Shown here one piece after another: positions 7,988 to 15,724 of a DNA stretch of 64,000 nucleotides; within the stretch, counting starts at the first letter, position 1; every line of letters begins with the position of its first letter. The stretch covers positions 1 through 64,000 of the forward strand of contig JALNZF010000004.1 in the NCBI GenBank assembly GCA_023229435.1. The letters run 5' to 3'. Below the pieces are notes generated by a model that ran no database searches, was not told where the DNA came from, and saw nothing but the letters and a program-made list of their open reading frames with translations. The stretch is from Nitrospirota bacterium. GTDB taxonomy: Bacteria > Nitrospirota > UBA9217. The position numbers were made by a program, and so were the translations under genes.

Positions 7988-9358
7988 ATGAGTCTAAAAG
8001 ATCGCCTGATGGGGATTAAGAGGTCGGAGGATACAGCCAGAGAAGCCGCGAAAAAAGAAGATGGCTCCTCCACTCTGATATTGAAAAGGCCTGTTCAGAC
8101 GGACCCGTACCAGGAGCTGAAGGCAAGGATCCACAGAAAGCTGGTGGAAAGGCTGGACCTTTCCGCTTTGAACGATATCGGCAGGGACAGGCTTGAAGAG
8201 GAGATAAAACTTATAACCGAGGACCTGATCAATGAGGAGGGCGTTCCCTTGAGCGGGACGGACAGAGATCGCCTGCTTATGGAGATCCTCCATGAGACCC
8301 TGGGTCTCGGACCGCTGGAACCTCTCTTGCACGATATGGACATAACCGACATCCTCGTGAACGGACCGGGCAGCGTATATATAGAAAAGTTCGGGAAGCT
8401 TGAGAAGACGAACACCGTGTTCAGGAATGACGCGCACCTGATGCAGATCATAGACCGGATCATATCCAAGGTCGGCAGGAGGATCGATGAGGCGTCTCCT
8501 TACGTTGACGCGCGGCTGCCCGACGGGTCACGGGTCAACGCCATTATCCCTCCGATTGCCCTGGACGGCCCTTCCATTTCAATACGACGGTTCGGCAAAG
8601 AATATCTGACGATGAGCGACCTCCTGTCCTTCGGGTCCCTGAGTCCCCAGGCGGCCGAGGTGTTGACCGGGGCTGTGAAGGCCAGGATCAACATGATTAT
8701 ATCGGGCGGCACCGGGAGCGGCAAGACCACCATGCTGAATATCCTGTCCGAAGGCATCCCGAGCAGGGAGAGGATCGTAACCATTGAAGACTCGGCTGAA
8801 TTGCATCTGAAGCAGGACCACGTGGTAAGGCTTGAGACGAGGCCGCCCAATATAGAGGGAAGGGGAGAGGTTACGCAGAGAAATCTTGTTAAAAACTCCC
8901 TCAGGATGAGGCCCGACAGGATCATCGTGGGCGAGGTCAGGGGTGAAGAGGCGCTGGACATGCTGCAGGCCATGAATACAGGCCATGACGGTTCCATCTC
9001 CACGGTCCACGCAAACAGCCCGAGAGACGCCCTCTCCCGTCTGGAGACCATGGTGCTGATGGCCGGGATGGACCTGCCGCAAAGGGCCATACGGGAACAG
9101 ATCGCTTCGGCCATAGGCATCGTGGTACAGCTTGCCAGGCTGAGCGATGGGGCCAGGAAGGTAGTCGGCGTTTCAGAGATAGTAGGCATGGAGGGGGACG
9201 TCATCTCCATGCAGGAGATATTCCACTACCATATATCCGGCGTCAATGAAGAGGGGAAGGTACTGGGCGAATTCAAGTCGAACGGGATCTGGCCCAAGTT
9301 CGCGGACAGGCTGGCGAAGGCGGGGATCCATCTCTCGCCAAAGACATTCGAGATCTAG
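7988..9358 (+). CDS. tadA: TadA/CpaF secretion ATPase
   Basis: The 456-residue hexameric motor ATPase of the Tad system. An N-terminal helical domain (about 40-200) precedes the RecA-like core: Walker [10 protein letters not shown] (240-248), Asp box [10 protein letters not shown] (265-274), Walker B region [16 protein letters not shown] (311-326) and His box [14 protein letters not shown] (331-344). All catalytic elements are intact. It would power both pilus extension and retraction-like steps by turning TadB/TadC at the inner membrane. The first 35 residues are charged and probably disordered. AGAAGGAG lies 6 nt before the ATG. Confidence 0.96.
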   Translation: MSLKDRLMGIKRSEDTAREAAKKEDGSSTLILKRPVQTDPYQELKARIHRKLVERLDLSALNDIGRDRLEEEIKLITEDLINEEGVPLSGTDRDRLLMEILHETLGLGPLEPLLHDMDITDILVNGPGSVYIEKFGKLEKTNTVFRNDAHLMQIIDRIISKVGRRIDEASPYVDARLPDGSRVNAIIPPIALDGPSISIRRFGKEYLTMSDLLSFGSLSPQAAEVLTGAVKARINMIISGGTGSGKTTMLNILSEGIPSRERIVTIEDSAELHLKQDHVVRLETRPPNIEGRGEVTQRNLVKNSLRMRPDRIIVGEVRGEEALDMLQAMNTGHDGSISTVHANSPRDALSRLETMVLMAGMDLPQRAIREQIASAIGIVVQLARLSDGARKVVGVSEIVGMEGDVISMQEIFHYHISGVNEEGKVLGEFKSNGIWPKFADRLAKAGIHLSPKTFEI

Positions 9359-9505
9359 CACACGAATACAGGTTGTCGGGTTCACGGTTCAAGGTTCACG
9401 GTTTATTGTTCAGAGTTCAGGGGAAATGGCTATTCTTCACAGTTTTTTCCCAACCTTGAACCGTGAACTTGGAACCCTGCACCCTTAATTAATAATGAGG
9501 CTTCC
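9359..9505. repeat. heptamer repeat pair forming a long imperfect hairpin
   Basis: GGTTCAAGGTTCACGGTT (about 9386-9403) is matched downstream by AACCTTGAACCGTGAAC (about 9453-9469). The spacer can therefore fold back on itself. No gene is visible in the tadA-tadB gap. Confidence 0.7.
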
Positions 9506-10477
9506 ATGAACATAGTTGTGATCATAATTCTCACTTTCATGGCAATCGCGACAGGCATCATCTCCCTTTACTTGATGATTGGCGGATTCAGGCAGTCGTC
9601 GAGGTCCGCGATAAAAGCGAGGCTGGCGAATATGGAGACCGGTCATCCCGGGAGCTTGAGCATGCCGGGATTGTTGCGTGAAGAGCTTTTGAGCGAGATC
9701 CCCGCCGTGAACAGGATACTGTATAAATTTCCAGTAATGGAGAAGCTTGCTGTCCTTATCGAGCAGGCAAACGTGCAGATAAAAGTGGGGCAATTGCTAT
9801 TCCTTACCCTTACCATAGGCATGACCGGTTGGCTTACAGGCATTCTTATCAACAGGGGAGTGTTATTTACCATCGGCCTGGGTCTCTTTCTGGCCGCAGC
9901 GCCGTACCTGTACATAAAATGGCGCAAAAAGCAGAGGATCATCAAATTTGAGGAACAGTTCCCGGAAACCCTGAATACCATTGCCAGGTCTCTCAATGCA
10001 GGGCACTCTTTTACCGCTGCCCAGCAATACGCCGCGCAGGAGTCGGCTGACCCTGTCGGCACCCTCTTTACCACCGCCATCGAGGAACAATCTTTAGGCC
10101 TCAGTCACTATGACTCTCTGAGAAGGATGGCTTACCGGATGGACAGCATGGATCTGGTCTTCTTCATAACCGCGGTAAACATCCAGAGGGTGACAGGGGG
10201 GAACCTGGTGGAGATATTGAGAAACCTTTCCGATATCATTAAGGAGAGGTTGAAGTTAAAGAGGCAGGTGCGGGTATATACCGCGCAAGGACGCTTCTCA
10301 GGATATATCCTGGCCGCCCTCCCGATCGTAATGATGTTTCTCCTGAACATGCTGAATCCTGATTATATCAGCCTCCTTTTTCGGGAGACGGTGGGCCATT
10401 ATCTTTTGGCTGCCGCGGTGATCCTTCAGGCCATAGGTTTTCTGTTCATACGAAAGATAGTAAATATCAAGATATAG
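9506..10477 (+). CDS. tadB: TadB inner-membrane pilus assembly protein
   Basis: This 323-residue membrane protein carries a type II secretion F domain (about residues 160-285, with FEEQFPETLNTIARSLNAGH and RMDSMDLVFFITAVNIQRVTGGNL). Hydrophobic helices lie near 5-25, 95-140, 265-285 and 295-315. TadB and TadC together replace PilC and form the rotary platform above TadA. Start ATG 9506 has GAGG about 5 nt upstream. It is separated from tadC by 190 nt of repeats, which is unusual because these genes normally abut. Confidence 0.92.
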   Translation: MNIVVIIILTFMAIATGIISLYLMIGGFRQSSRSAIKARLANMETGHPGSLSMPGLLREELLSEIPAVNRILYKFPVMEKLAVLIEQANVQIKVGQLLFLTLTIGMTGWLTGILINRGVLFTIGLGLFLAAAPYLYIKWRKKQRIIKFEEQFPETLNTIARSLNAGHSFTAAQQYAAQESADPVGTLFTTAIEEQSLGLSHYDSLRRMAYRMDSMDLVFFITAVNIQRVTGGNLVEILRNLSDIIKERLKLKRQVRVYTAQGRFSGYILAALPIVMMFLLNMLNPDYISLLFRETVGHYLLAAAVILQAIGFLFIRKIVNIKI

Positions 10478-10483
10478 GTGACT

Positions 10484-10640
10484 ACTCAGGGTTCATGGTT
10501 TGTGGTTCAGGTCATTCGACTTTCGCTCATGATGGTAAGCATGAATCGAACCAGTTCATGGTTCACGGTTAAGAAATGTTTTTTAAAATTATTAAATCTT
10601 CACGGCTTTCCAGCCTTGAACTGTGAACTTGGAACCTGTT
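10484..10640. repeat. heptamer repeats with second copy of the 47-bp palindrome
   Basis: The tadB-tadC gap again holds GGTTCA-type heptamers and a second copy (10511-10557) of the palindromic unit seen at 2401-2447, differing at three positions. Downstream AACTGTGAACTTGGAACC closes the inverted arrangement. No gene. Confidence 0.75.
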
Positions 10641-10669
10641 AAAACCTATCAAAAAGAGGGAGAGACGGC

Positions 10670-11569
10670 ATGTCTGTCTATATATTATTACTGTTATTTG
10701 TCAGCATCGTGGGGATCATATGGTCCATTGCCCTTCTTATGCCGGGCAGAAAAGATGTGGTGGCCGAGCGTTTGGAGCAGATGAAAACTTCCCGGCCGCT
10801 TCCGAAGAAAAAAGAAGGATTGTCGTTATTGAAGTATATCGTCAAGTTTATTGCCGACATTTCACCTTCTCCAAGGGAGAAGCAGAAGTCCCGCTATCGC
10901 ACTCTCCTTACTCATGCCGGTTTCAGGCAGGAACAGAGCTTGATGTTTTGTTACGGTCTTAAGCTGATCCTTACCGCAGCCTTGCCCCTGCTCTTCCTGT
11001 CAATTGGTTTCAGATTTTTTGATTTTAATATGGGAGTTGTAGCGACCGTGCTTCTTGCCGTTGTGGGCTTCCTTATCGTTGACGGCTATCTTGCTTATAA
11101 GGCCCGAACGAGGCAGGAGGAGATATTCCATAACATGCCGGATGTGCTGGACCTTCTTGCGATCATCGTGGAGGCCGGCATGGGGATCGACTCGGCCATA
11201 AGGAAGGTGAGCGAAGAGCAGGTCCTTGCAAAGACCCCCCTTGCCCTGGAGTTAAAGCAGATAGTCAGCGAGATCGGGGTAGGCCTGCCGAGGACCGATG
11301 CCTTCAGGAACCTTTACACCAGGACGGGATTGCAGGATATAAAGTCATTTACCGATATGATGATCCAGTCGGAGAAGTTCGGAACAAGCCTGGCTCAGGC
11401 CCTCAAGGCTTTTTCCGAAGGCCTGCGCACGAGAAGGAGGCAGCTTGCGGAGGAAGCGGCGGCAAAGACAACGATAAAGCTGGTGTTCCCTCTGGTCTTA
11501 TGCATCTTTCCCGCCCTCTTTATCGTGATCCTCGGCCCCGCCGTGATATCTATATTCAAGGCGTTTTGA
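10670..11569 (+). CDS. tadC: TadC inner-membrane pilus assembly protein
   Basis: The 299-residue partner of TadB, with the F domain at about residues 150-275: FHNMPDVLDLLAIIVEAGMG, IGVGLPRTDAFRNLYTRTG and MMIQSEKFGTSLAQALKAF. Membrane helices lie near 3-20, 95-140 and 270-295. Basic stretches (TRRRQLAEEAAAKTTIK) face the cytoplasm. GAGGGAGAGACGGC precedes ATG 10670. It closes the canonical set; no tadD (TPR lipoprotein) follows, unlike many Tad islands. Confidence 0.92.
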   Translation: MSVYILLLLFVSIVGIIWSIALLMPGRKDVVAERLEQMKTSRPLPKKKEGLSLLKYIVKFIADISPSPREKQKSRYRTLLTHAGFRQEQSLMFCYGLKLILTAALPLLFLSIGFRFFDFNMGVVATVLLAVVGFLIVDGYLAYKARTRQEEIFHNMPDVLDLLAIIVEAGMGIDSAIRKVSEEQVLAKTPLALELKQIVSEIGVGLPRTDAFRNLYTRTGLQDIKSFTDMMIQSEKFGTSLAQALKAFSEGLRTRRRQLAEEAAAKTTIKLVFPLVLCIFPALFIVILGPAVISIFKAF

Positions 11570-11607
11570 TAGATCATACTATTGATGACTGGAAGGAGGT
11601 GAAGATT

Positions 11608-11703
11608 ATGACGACATTTGAAATGCTGAATCTCGTTTTGCTTGTAGCCGCTAATATTCAACTTGCTCTTATTGTTCTGAGAATGGCGGCCAAGAAGGGA
11701 TAA
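11608..11703 (+). CDS. 31-residue single-pass membrane microprotein
   Basis: A strong Shine-Dalgarno (AAGGAGGTGA, 11593-11602) sits about 5 nt before ATG 11608. The 31-residue product starts MTTFEMLNLVLLVA, continues as one hydrophobic helix (about residues 7-25) and ends with a basic tail RMAAKKG, so the C-terminus should be cytoplasmic. Its stop directly abuts the DUF192 start at 11704, so both are likely co-translated after tadC. I recognise no family. The excellent ribosome site and tight packing are the main evidence that it is real. Confidence 0.6.
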   Translation: MTTFEMLNLVLLVAANIQLALIVLRMAAKKG

Positions 11704-12048
11704 GTGGTGAGGGCGCTCAATGTTTCAAAGGAAACCATCATAGCCTCTGACTTGAAAGAGGCGGCTGGTTTTCTCCCGAGGCTTCTGGGGCTTATTGGAC
11801 GGGACAGCCTGGAGGAAAATGAAGGCCTGTGGATGGCCCGATGCAGGGCCATCCATACATTTTGGATGAGGTTTCCCCTGGACGTGGTTTTCCTGGACAG
11901 GGACGGAATCGTAAAAAAAACAGTAAAGGGTCTGCGCCCTTTCCGTCCTGTGGTCTCATGCCGGCATGCGCAGGGCGTCCTTGAGTTGCCCGAAGGGACC
12001 ATTGAAAGGGCACGAATCCAGATAGGAGACAGGGTAAAAATAATCTGA
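11704..12048 (+). CDS. DUF192 family protein
   Basis: The 114-residue product matches DUF192: the central block AIHTFWMRFPLDVVFLD (about residues 57-73) and the C-terminal VLELPEGTIERARIQIGD. Function is not established; the family is common in bacteria and archaea and often sits next to Tad pilus genes. GTG 11704 follows immediately on the microprotein stop. There is no signal peptide here, although many homologues have one; the product is therefore predicted cytoplasmic unless the start is wrong. Confidence 0.85.
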   Translation: MVRALNVSKETIIASDLKEAAGFLPRLLGLIGRDSLEENEGLWMARCRAIHTFWMRFPLDVVFLDRDGIVKKTVKGLRPFRPVVSCRHAQGVLELPEGTIERARIQIGDRVKII

Positions 12049-12066
12049 AGTTCCATTGTGAATATT

Positions 12067-12258
12067 ATGCGAGATACGGCAGCGCCTGATGATGACCTGT
12101 TTTTCCCCACGTTGCTCTTTCTGTTGACCATCATTACAAGAGTTCCCTTTACGAGCAAGCTTCTGTATCATATGGATTCCGTCCAGCCTACCCTTGCCTT
12201 GGGGAAATAGTCCGTGACCGTGCATCAGCCCGATAAAAAAGACCAAATTACTTTATGA
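12067..12258 (+). pseudogene. N-terminal remnant of a GT39-like membrane glycosyltransferase
   Basis: From ATG 12067 the frame reads PTLLFLLTIITRVPFTS, then LLYHMDSVQPTLAL, an in-frame TAG at 12208-12210, and SVTVHQPDKKD. The order (hydrophobic helix, RxPF, a DSVQ motif, then a VTxHQP motif) is what I recall of the first 60 residues of polytopic GT39-like membrane proteins. Here it has a nonsense codon and loses everything after HQP. It ends where the next gene starts. I infer a truncated, dead gene replaced by the following one. Confidence 0.6.
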
Positions 12259-13775
12259 CAAACGTTTATATTATTATATATATTGTTTGCCTTACTGCAC
12301 ACATCGGGGTAGTTTGGTTATTGCCCTATATCCCGACGCAGGACGGCCCCAGTCATATTTATAATCTTGTCATTCTCAAGGATCTGTTAAACGGGGGAAG
12401 GGAGTGGGGCGATTATTTTACAGTGCACTTGCGTGCCGTGCCCAATATGGGATTTCATCTTATTGCTTATCCGCTCCTGTCCGTCTTTCCTCCATTGATT
12501 GTGGAAAAGATATTCATCTCCTGCTATATGGTTCTCATGGGGGTGAGTGTCCCTCTTTTACTGCGTACCTTCAACAGGCCTGTACTTCCCCTTGCATATC
12601 TTGTCTTTCCCGTTCTCTTTAATTTCACCTTATTGATGGGGTTTTACAGTTACGCAATAACCGTCCCCCTTTTCATCCTTGCATTCGCCCTGAGTTGGGA
12701 GATTCGCAATAGATCGATATATGTAAAATTTATTTGTCTCAATGCTGCAGGGTTTGTACTCTTTTATTTTCATCTGATCCCGTTCATCTTCTTTCTCATG
12801 TCCCTGGTGACCATCATCATGGCCGAAGCTGCTGGTTACAAAAGAAAAATCCGTGAGCTATTCATGTTGGCAGTTTTAATACTTCCGTCTTTACTGAATC
12901 TATTTTACTACCTGGGCCAGGGAACAGGAGGCTTTTCCCCCGATTCGTTGTATCTCTTCTCCATTTCGCGTCTTCTTGAGCTGATCGTGGATCTTTCATT
13001 CTTTTCCACGGTAAATGTATTGCCCTGGCAACTGGTCCCTGCTTCCCTTTTTATGTTTCTGATCGTTGTGTTTGGCCTTGTATCATTAAAAGATATCCGG
13101 ACGAAGTGGTCGCGGTCCGAGGATATCCCGACGTCGGAAAAAACGCTCATCTATCTGGCGGCGGCCCTTATTGCAATCTATCTATTTGCACCATCTTATA
13201 TTGGGGCAGGTGCCTACTTGAACCAGCGTATCCCATGGGTGATCCTCTTGATCATGGTGCCCCTTCTGCAAATGCCCGACACGGTGTTCTTTAAGCGTTT
13301 CGGCCAAGTCGTGATAGTAAGCGTTGTTGTTATTTTTTTTGTATTCAACTCAGCCCTCCTGTGGAACCAGAATCTCGAGGTAAAAAAGTTTCTCAGCGGA
13401 TTGGATGCGCAGATGCCGAGAGGGGCTTTTGTGATGACCTTCAAGCCTGAGGTTTCCGAAAAGTTTCGTGTCGATGTCTTGCTTCATGCGGCTTCGTATT
13501 ATGGAATTTTTAAAGGGTGTGTAGATATAGGGAATTATGAAACAGCTTTTTCTTATTTTCCCGTGCACTACAAAAAGGGTCTGCCAGCATTTCCTTCTCA
13601 ATATCAAATATTCTACAATCCGACAAGCATAGATTGGTCTCTCTATCCATCCATTCACTATCTTCTGGGATGGGAGCTCGAGAACAGGAATAAAGAAAAA
13701 CTGCTAAAAAATTTCAATTTGGTAGAGGAAGAGATATCTTTCACCCTGTGGCGAAGAAATCAACCCGATATATAA
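12255..13775 (+). CDS. large polytopic membrane protein, possibly a glycosyltransferase
   Basis: The 506-residue product has about ten hydrophobic segments through residue 375, then a soluble C-terminal domain of about 120 residues. An acidic/histidine motif in the first loop, PTQDGPSHIYN (about residues 27-37), resembles the first-loop catalytic region of GT-C family glycosyltransferases, which supports a lipid-linked sugar transferase. I do not recognise a named family. The ribosome site before ATG 12255 is weak. The gene and its neighbour are AT-richer than the Tad and nuo genes, consistent with transfer. Confidence 0.7.
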   Translation: MTNVYIIIYIVCLTAHIGVVWLLPYIPTQDGPSHIYNLVILKDLLNGGREWGDYFTVHLRAVPNMGFHLIAYPLLSVFPPLIVEKIFISCYMVLMGVSVPLLLRTFNRPVLPLAYLVFPVLFNFTLLMGFYSYAITVPLFILAFALSWEIRNRSIYVKFICLNAAGFVLFYFHLIPFIFFLMSLVTIIMAEAAGYKRKIRELFMLAVLILPSLLNLFYYLGQGTGGFSPDSLYLFSISRLLELIVDLSFFSTVNVLPWQLVPASLFMFLIVVFGLVSLKDIRTKWSRSEDIPTSEKTLIYLAAALIAIYLFAPSYIGAGAYLNQRIPWVILLIMVPLLQMPDTVFFKRFGQVVIVSVVVIFFVFNSALLWNQNLEVKKFLSGLDAQMPRGAFVMTFKPEVSEKFRVDVLLHAASYYGIFKGCVDIGNYETAFSYFPVHYKKGLPAFPSQYQIFYNPTSIDWSLYPSIHYLLGWELENRNKEKLLKNFNLVEEEISFTLWRRNQPDI

Positions 13776-13884
13776 AATGGCTCAAGAAGAATACCATTGC
13801 GCATAACCGTTGTTATTTCGTTTACGTGGAAGCGAAAAACGGTTCAATTGAAAATCATTTCATAAAATCATAATGGAGGCTTGA

Positions 13885-15438
13885 TTGTTTGTGCATATAC
13901 AAGACGATGAAAGAACGGTCAGATTTATTGGCTTCAATCTTTTTATCTTCTTTGTTGCAACCTATCTATTGACCGCCTCGGGAGCCGCCTTTTCCGATGT
14001 AGCCCAGATGAGAGTAGAAGTTGCAAGATCAATAATAGAGCGGATGGATCTCAATGTCCCCTCTGGTACGGGCATGATCGGCGCCGACGGCAGGGAGTAC
14101 TCCTGGTTTGGCATCGGTTCGGTTGTTTTGTTCATTCCGATATTTCTCTTCGGGAAATTAGCAGGGCTCCCTCCGGAAAATGTAGTTTCTGTTATGAATC
14201 ATTTCTTCGGTGCAGCCACTGCTGTTCTGGTTTTTCTCGTTTCCATTTCTCTGGGCTATTCCAGGAGAGCCTCTGTTCTTGTCTCGATGATCTATGGTCT
14301 TGGCACTATGGCATGGTATTACTCAAAGGATTCCGGTGACCATACAATAGAAACATTCTTTATACTTTTCTCCATTTATTCCATGCACCGATACACTGCT
14401 CATCAAAAAACCTCGCATCTCCTCCTTTCCGCCCTCTCTTTTGGCTTTTCCCTGATAACGCGTCCGACTGCAATACTTATTATGCCGACGTTATTTATCA
14501 TGCTCTTTTTCCGCAACATAAAAAAGGTGAATTATAAAATCTCGTTAAATCGGCCGGCGAAAGACATTTTCCTCTTCTTCATCGTCCTGATTCCCTTTAT
14601 CGTCCTGATTTTTTGGTATAACCACTATCGCTTCGGTTCCCTATTTGAGTCAGGATATGCCTTAATGGCCGCACGTCTGGGGGTTGATTATTTCAGCGGC
14701 ACGTCTCTTCTTGCCGGTATCCGAGGCTTTCTGGCAAGTCCGGGGAAAGGTTTTTTTTATTATTCGCCCATAACCGTTCTCTTTTTCTTTTCCATCAGGT
14801 CCTTCAGTAAAAAATATCCTGTAACTGCCTTATGCTTTATCCTTCTCATGCTATCGTATCTCCTTTTGTACTCCAAATATCTTTTTTGGCATGGGGCCTC
14901 CGGGTGGGGGCCCCGATTTCTGTTTATGATAACGCCATATCTCATTATCCCGATAGCGGAGCTGTTCGATTCCGCTGACTGGCGGGCTAAAAAATCATTG
15001 CGGGTGTTTGTATATACGGTTTTTGCAGTAAGCCTGATCGTTCAGCTTGCGTCGGTATCAGTAAGTCCGAATAAATATCGTCATTATTTACAGCTTGACG
15101 AAAAGGTAAAATTTTCCGTAGCTGCAGGAGACGGTGTTCAACCGATCGTTGGCCCTCCCCTCGAAACCTACTTTGATTGGAATCTTTCACCCATTCTGAC
15201 GCAGTTCAAGTTTATTCGAGAAATGACCTTAAATTTAAAAGAATACACTCACGTGCAACCGTCAAAAGTGACCTTGACCGTTGAAACAATCAGATCAGCA
15301 CCGGAGATGAATGTCTTTGACTTTTGGTGGCTATATAGATACGTTATAGAAGGCAGTTATTCAGGATTTTTTGCGGCGCTGTTACTTCTCTTCATCTCCC
15401 TGTTCAGTGCAACAAGGGCATGGAGGGCTGTTAGGTAA
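13885..15438 (+). CDS. polytopic membrane protein, GT39/GT-C-like
   Basis: The 517-residue product has about eleven hydrophobic helices. A first-loop acidic motif, FSDVAQMRVEVARSI (about residues 37-51), and the following SWFGIGS are placed as in PMT/GT39-type glycosyltransferases. The HGASGWGPRFL motif (about 334-344) resembles a conserved loop of bacterial dolichol-phosphate-sugar-dependent transferases. I infer sugar transfer on the periplasmic face. TTG 13885 is chosen because GGAGG ends 5 nt upstream; GTG 13891 is an alternative. The end of the protein is soluble, with a last helix near 495-510. Confidence 0.7.
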   Translation: MFVHIQDDERTVRFIGFNLFIFFVATYLLTASGAAFSDVAQMRVEVARSIIERMDLNVPSGTGMIGADGREYSWFGIGSVVLFIPIFLFGKLAGLPPENVVSVMNHFFGAATAVLVFLVSISLGYSRRASVLVSMIYGLGTMAWYYSKDSGDHTIETFFILFSIYSMHRYTAHQKTSHLLLSALSFGFSLITRPTAILIMPTLFIMLFFRNIKKVNYKISLNRPAKDIFLFFIVLIPFIVLIFWYNHYRFGSLFESGYALMAARLGVDYFSGTSLLAGIRGFLASPGKGFFYYSPITVLFFFSIRSFSKKYPVTALCFILLMLSYLLLYSKYLFWHGASGWGPRFLFMITPYLIIPIAELFDSADWRAKKSLRVFVYTVFAVSLIVQLASVSVSPNKYRHYLQLDEKVKFSVAAGDGVQPIVGPPLETYFDWNLSPILTQFKFIREMTLNLKEYTHVQPSKVTLTVETIRSAPEMNVFDFWWLYRYVIEGSYSGFFAALLLLFISLFSATRAWRAVR

Positions 15439-15456
15439 TGTGAGGGCGTTTCTATC

Positions 15457-15675
15457 ATGTGGAATAAGTCAAGGCTCGTCCTGCCAGCCATCGCGGACCG
15501 TTTGTTTGCGATCTCTTTTCTTTGCTGGCATTTTACTTGGACATACTTGGACAACGGTCTGGTGGAGGAAGGAGATACAGGATACCATGGCCGGGCAGGT
15601 GAGTTCATACTTGATTCTTTTCCCACTTTCTTTTATCAGCAAATAACGTTAAAATCGGTTTTACTTTCATGGTGA
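15457..15675 (+). pseudogene. truncated N-terminus of a paralogue of the 18019 membrane protein
   Basis: The 72 residues start LVLPAIADRLFAISF and reach EEGDTGYHGRAGEFIL. These line up with LLPSLQDALFIVVF and DADTGWHIGAGRYIL at residues 22-70 of the intact protein encoded at 18019-19647. After that the frame reads unrelated sequence and stops at 15675. The rest of the gene, about 470 codons, is missing. This is a remnant left by deletion or replacement. Confidence 0.6.
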
Positions 15676-15724
15676 CCAACGCTTTTGAAAATTAGAACTA
15701 TCGTTCTTCCGCAGCCGGATTATT

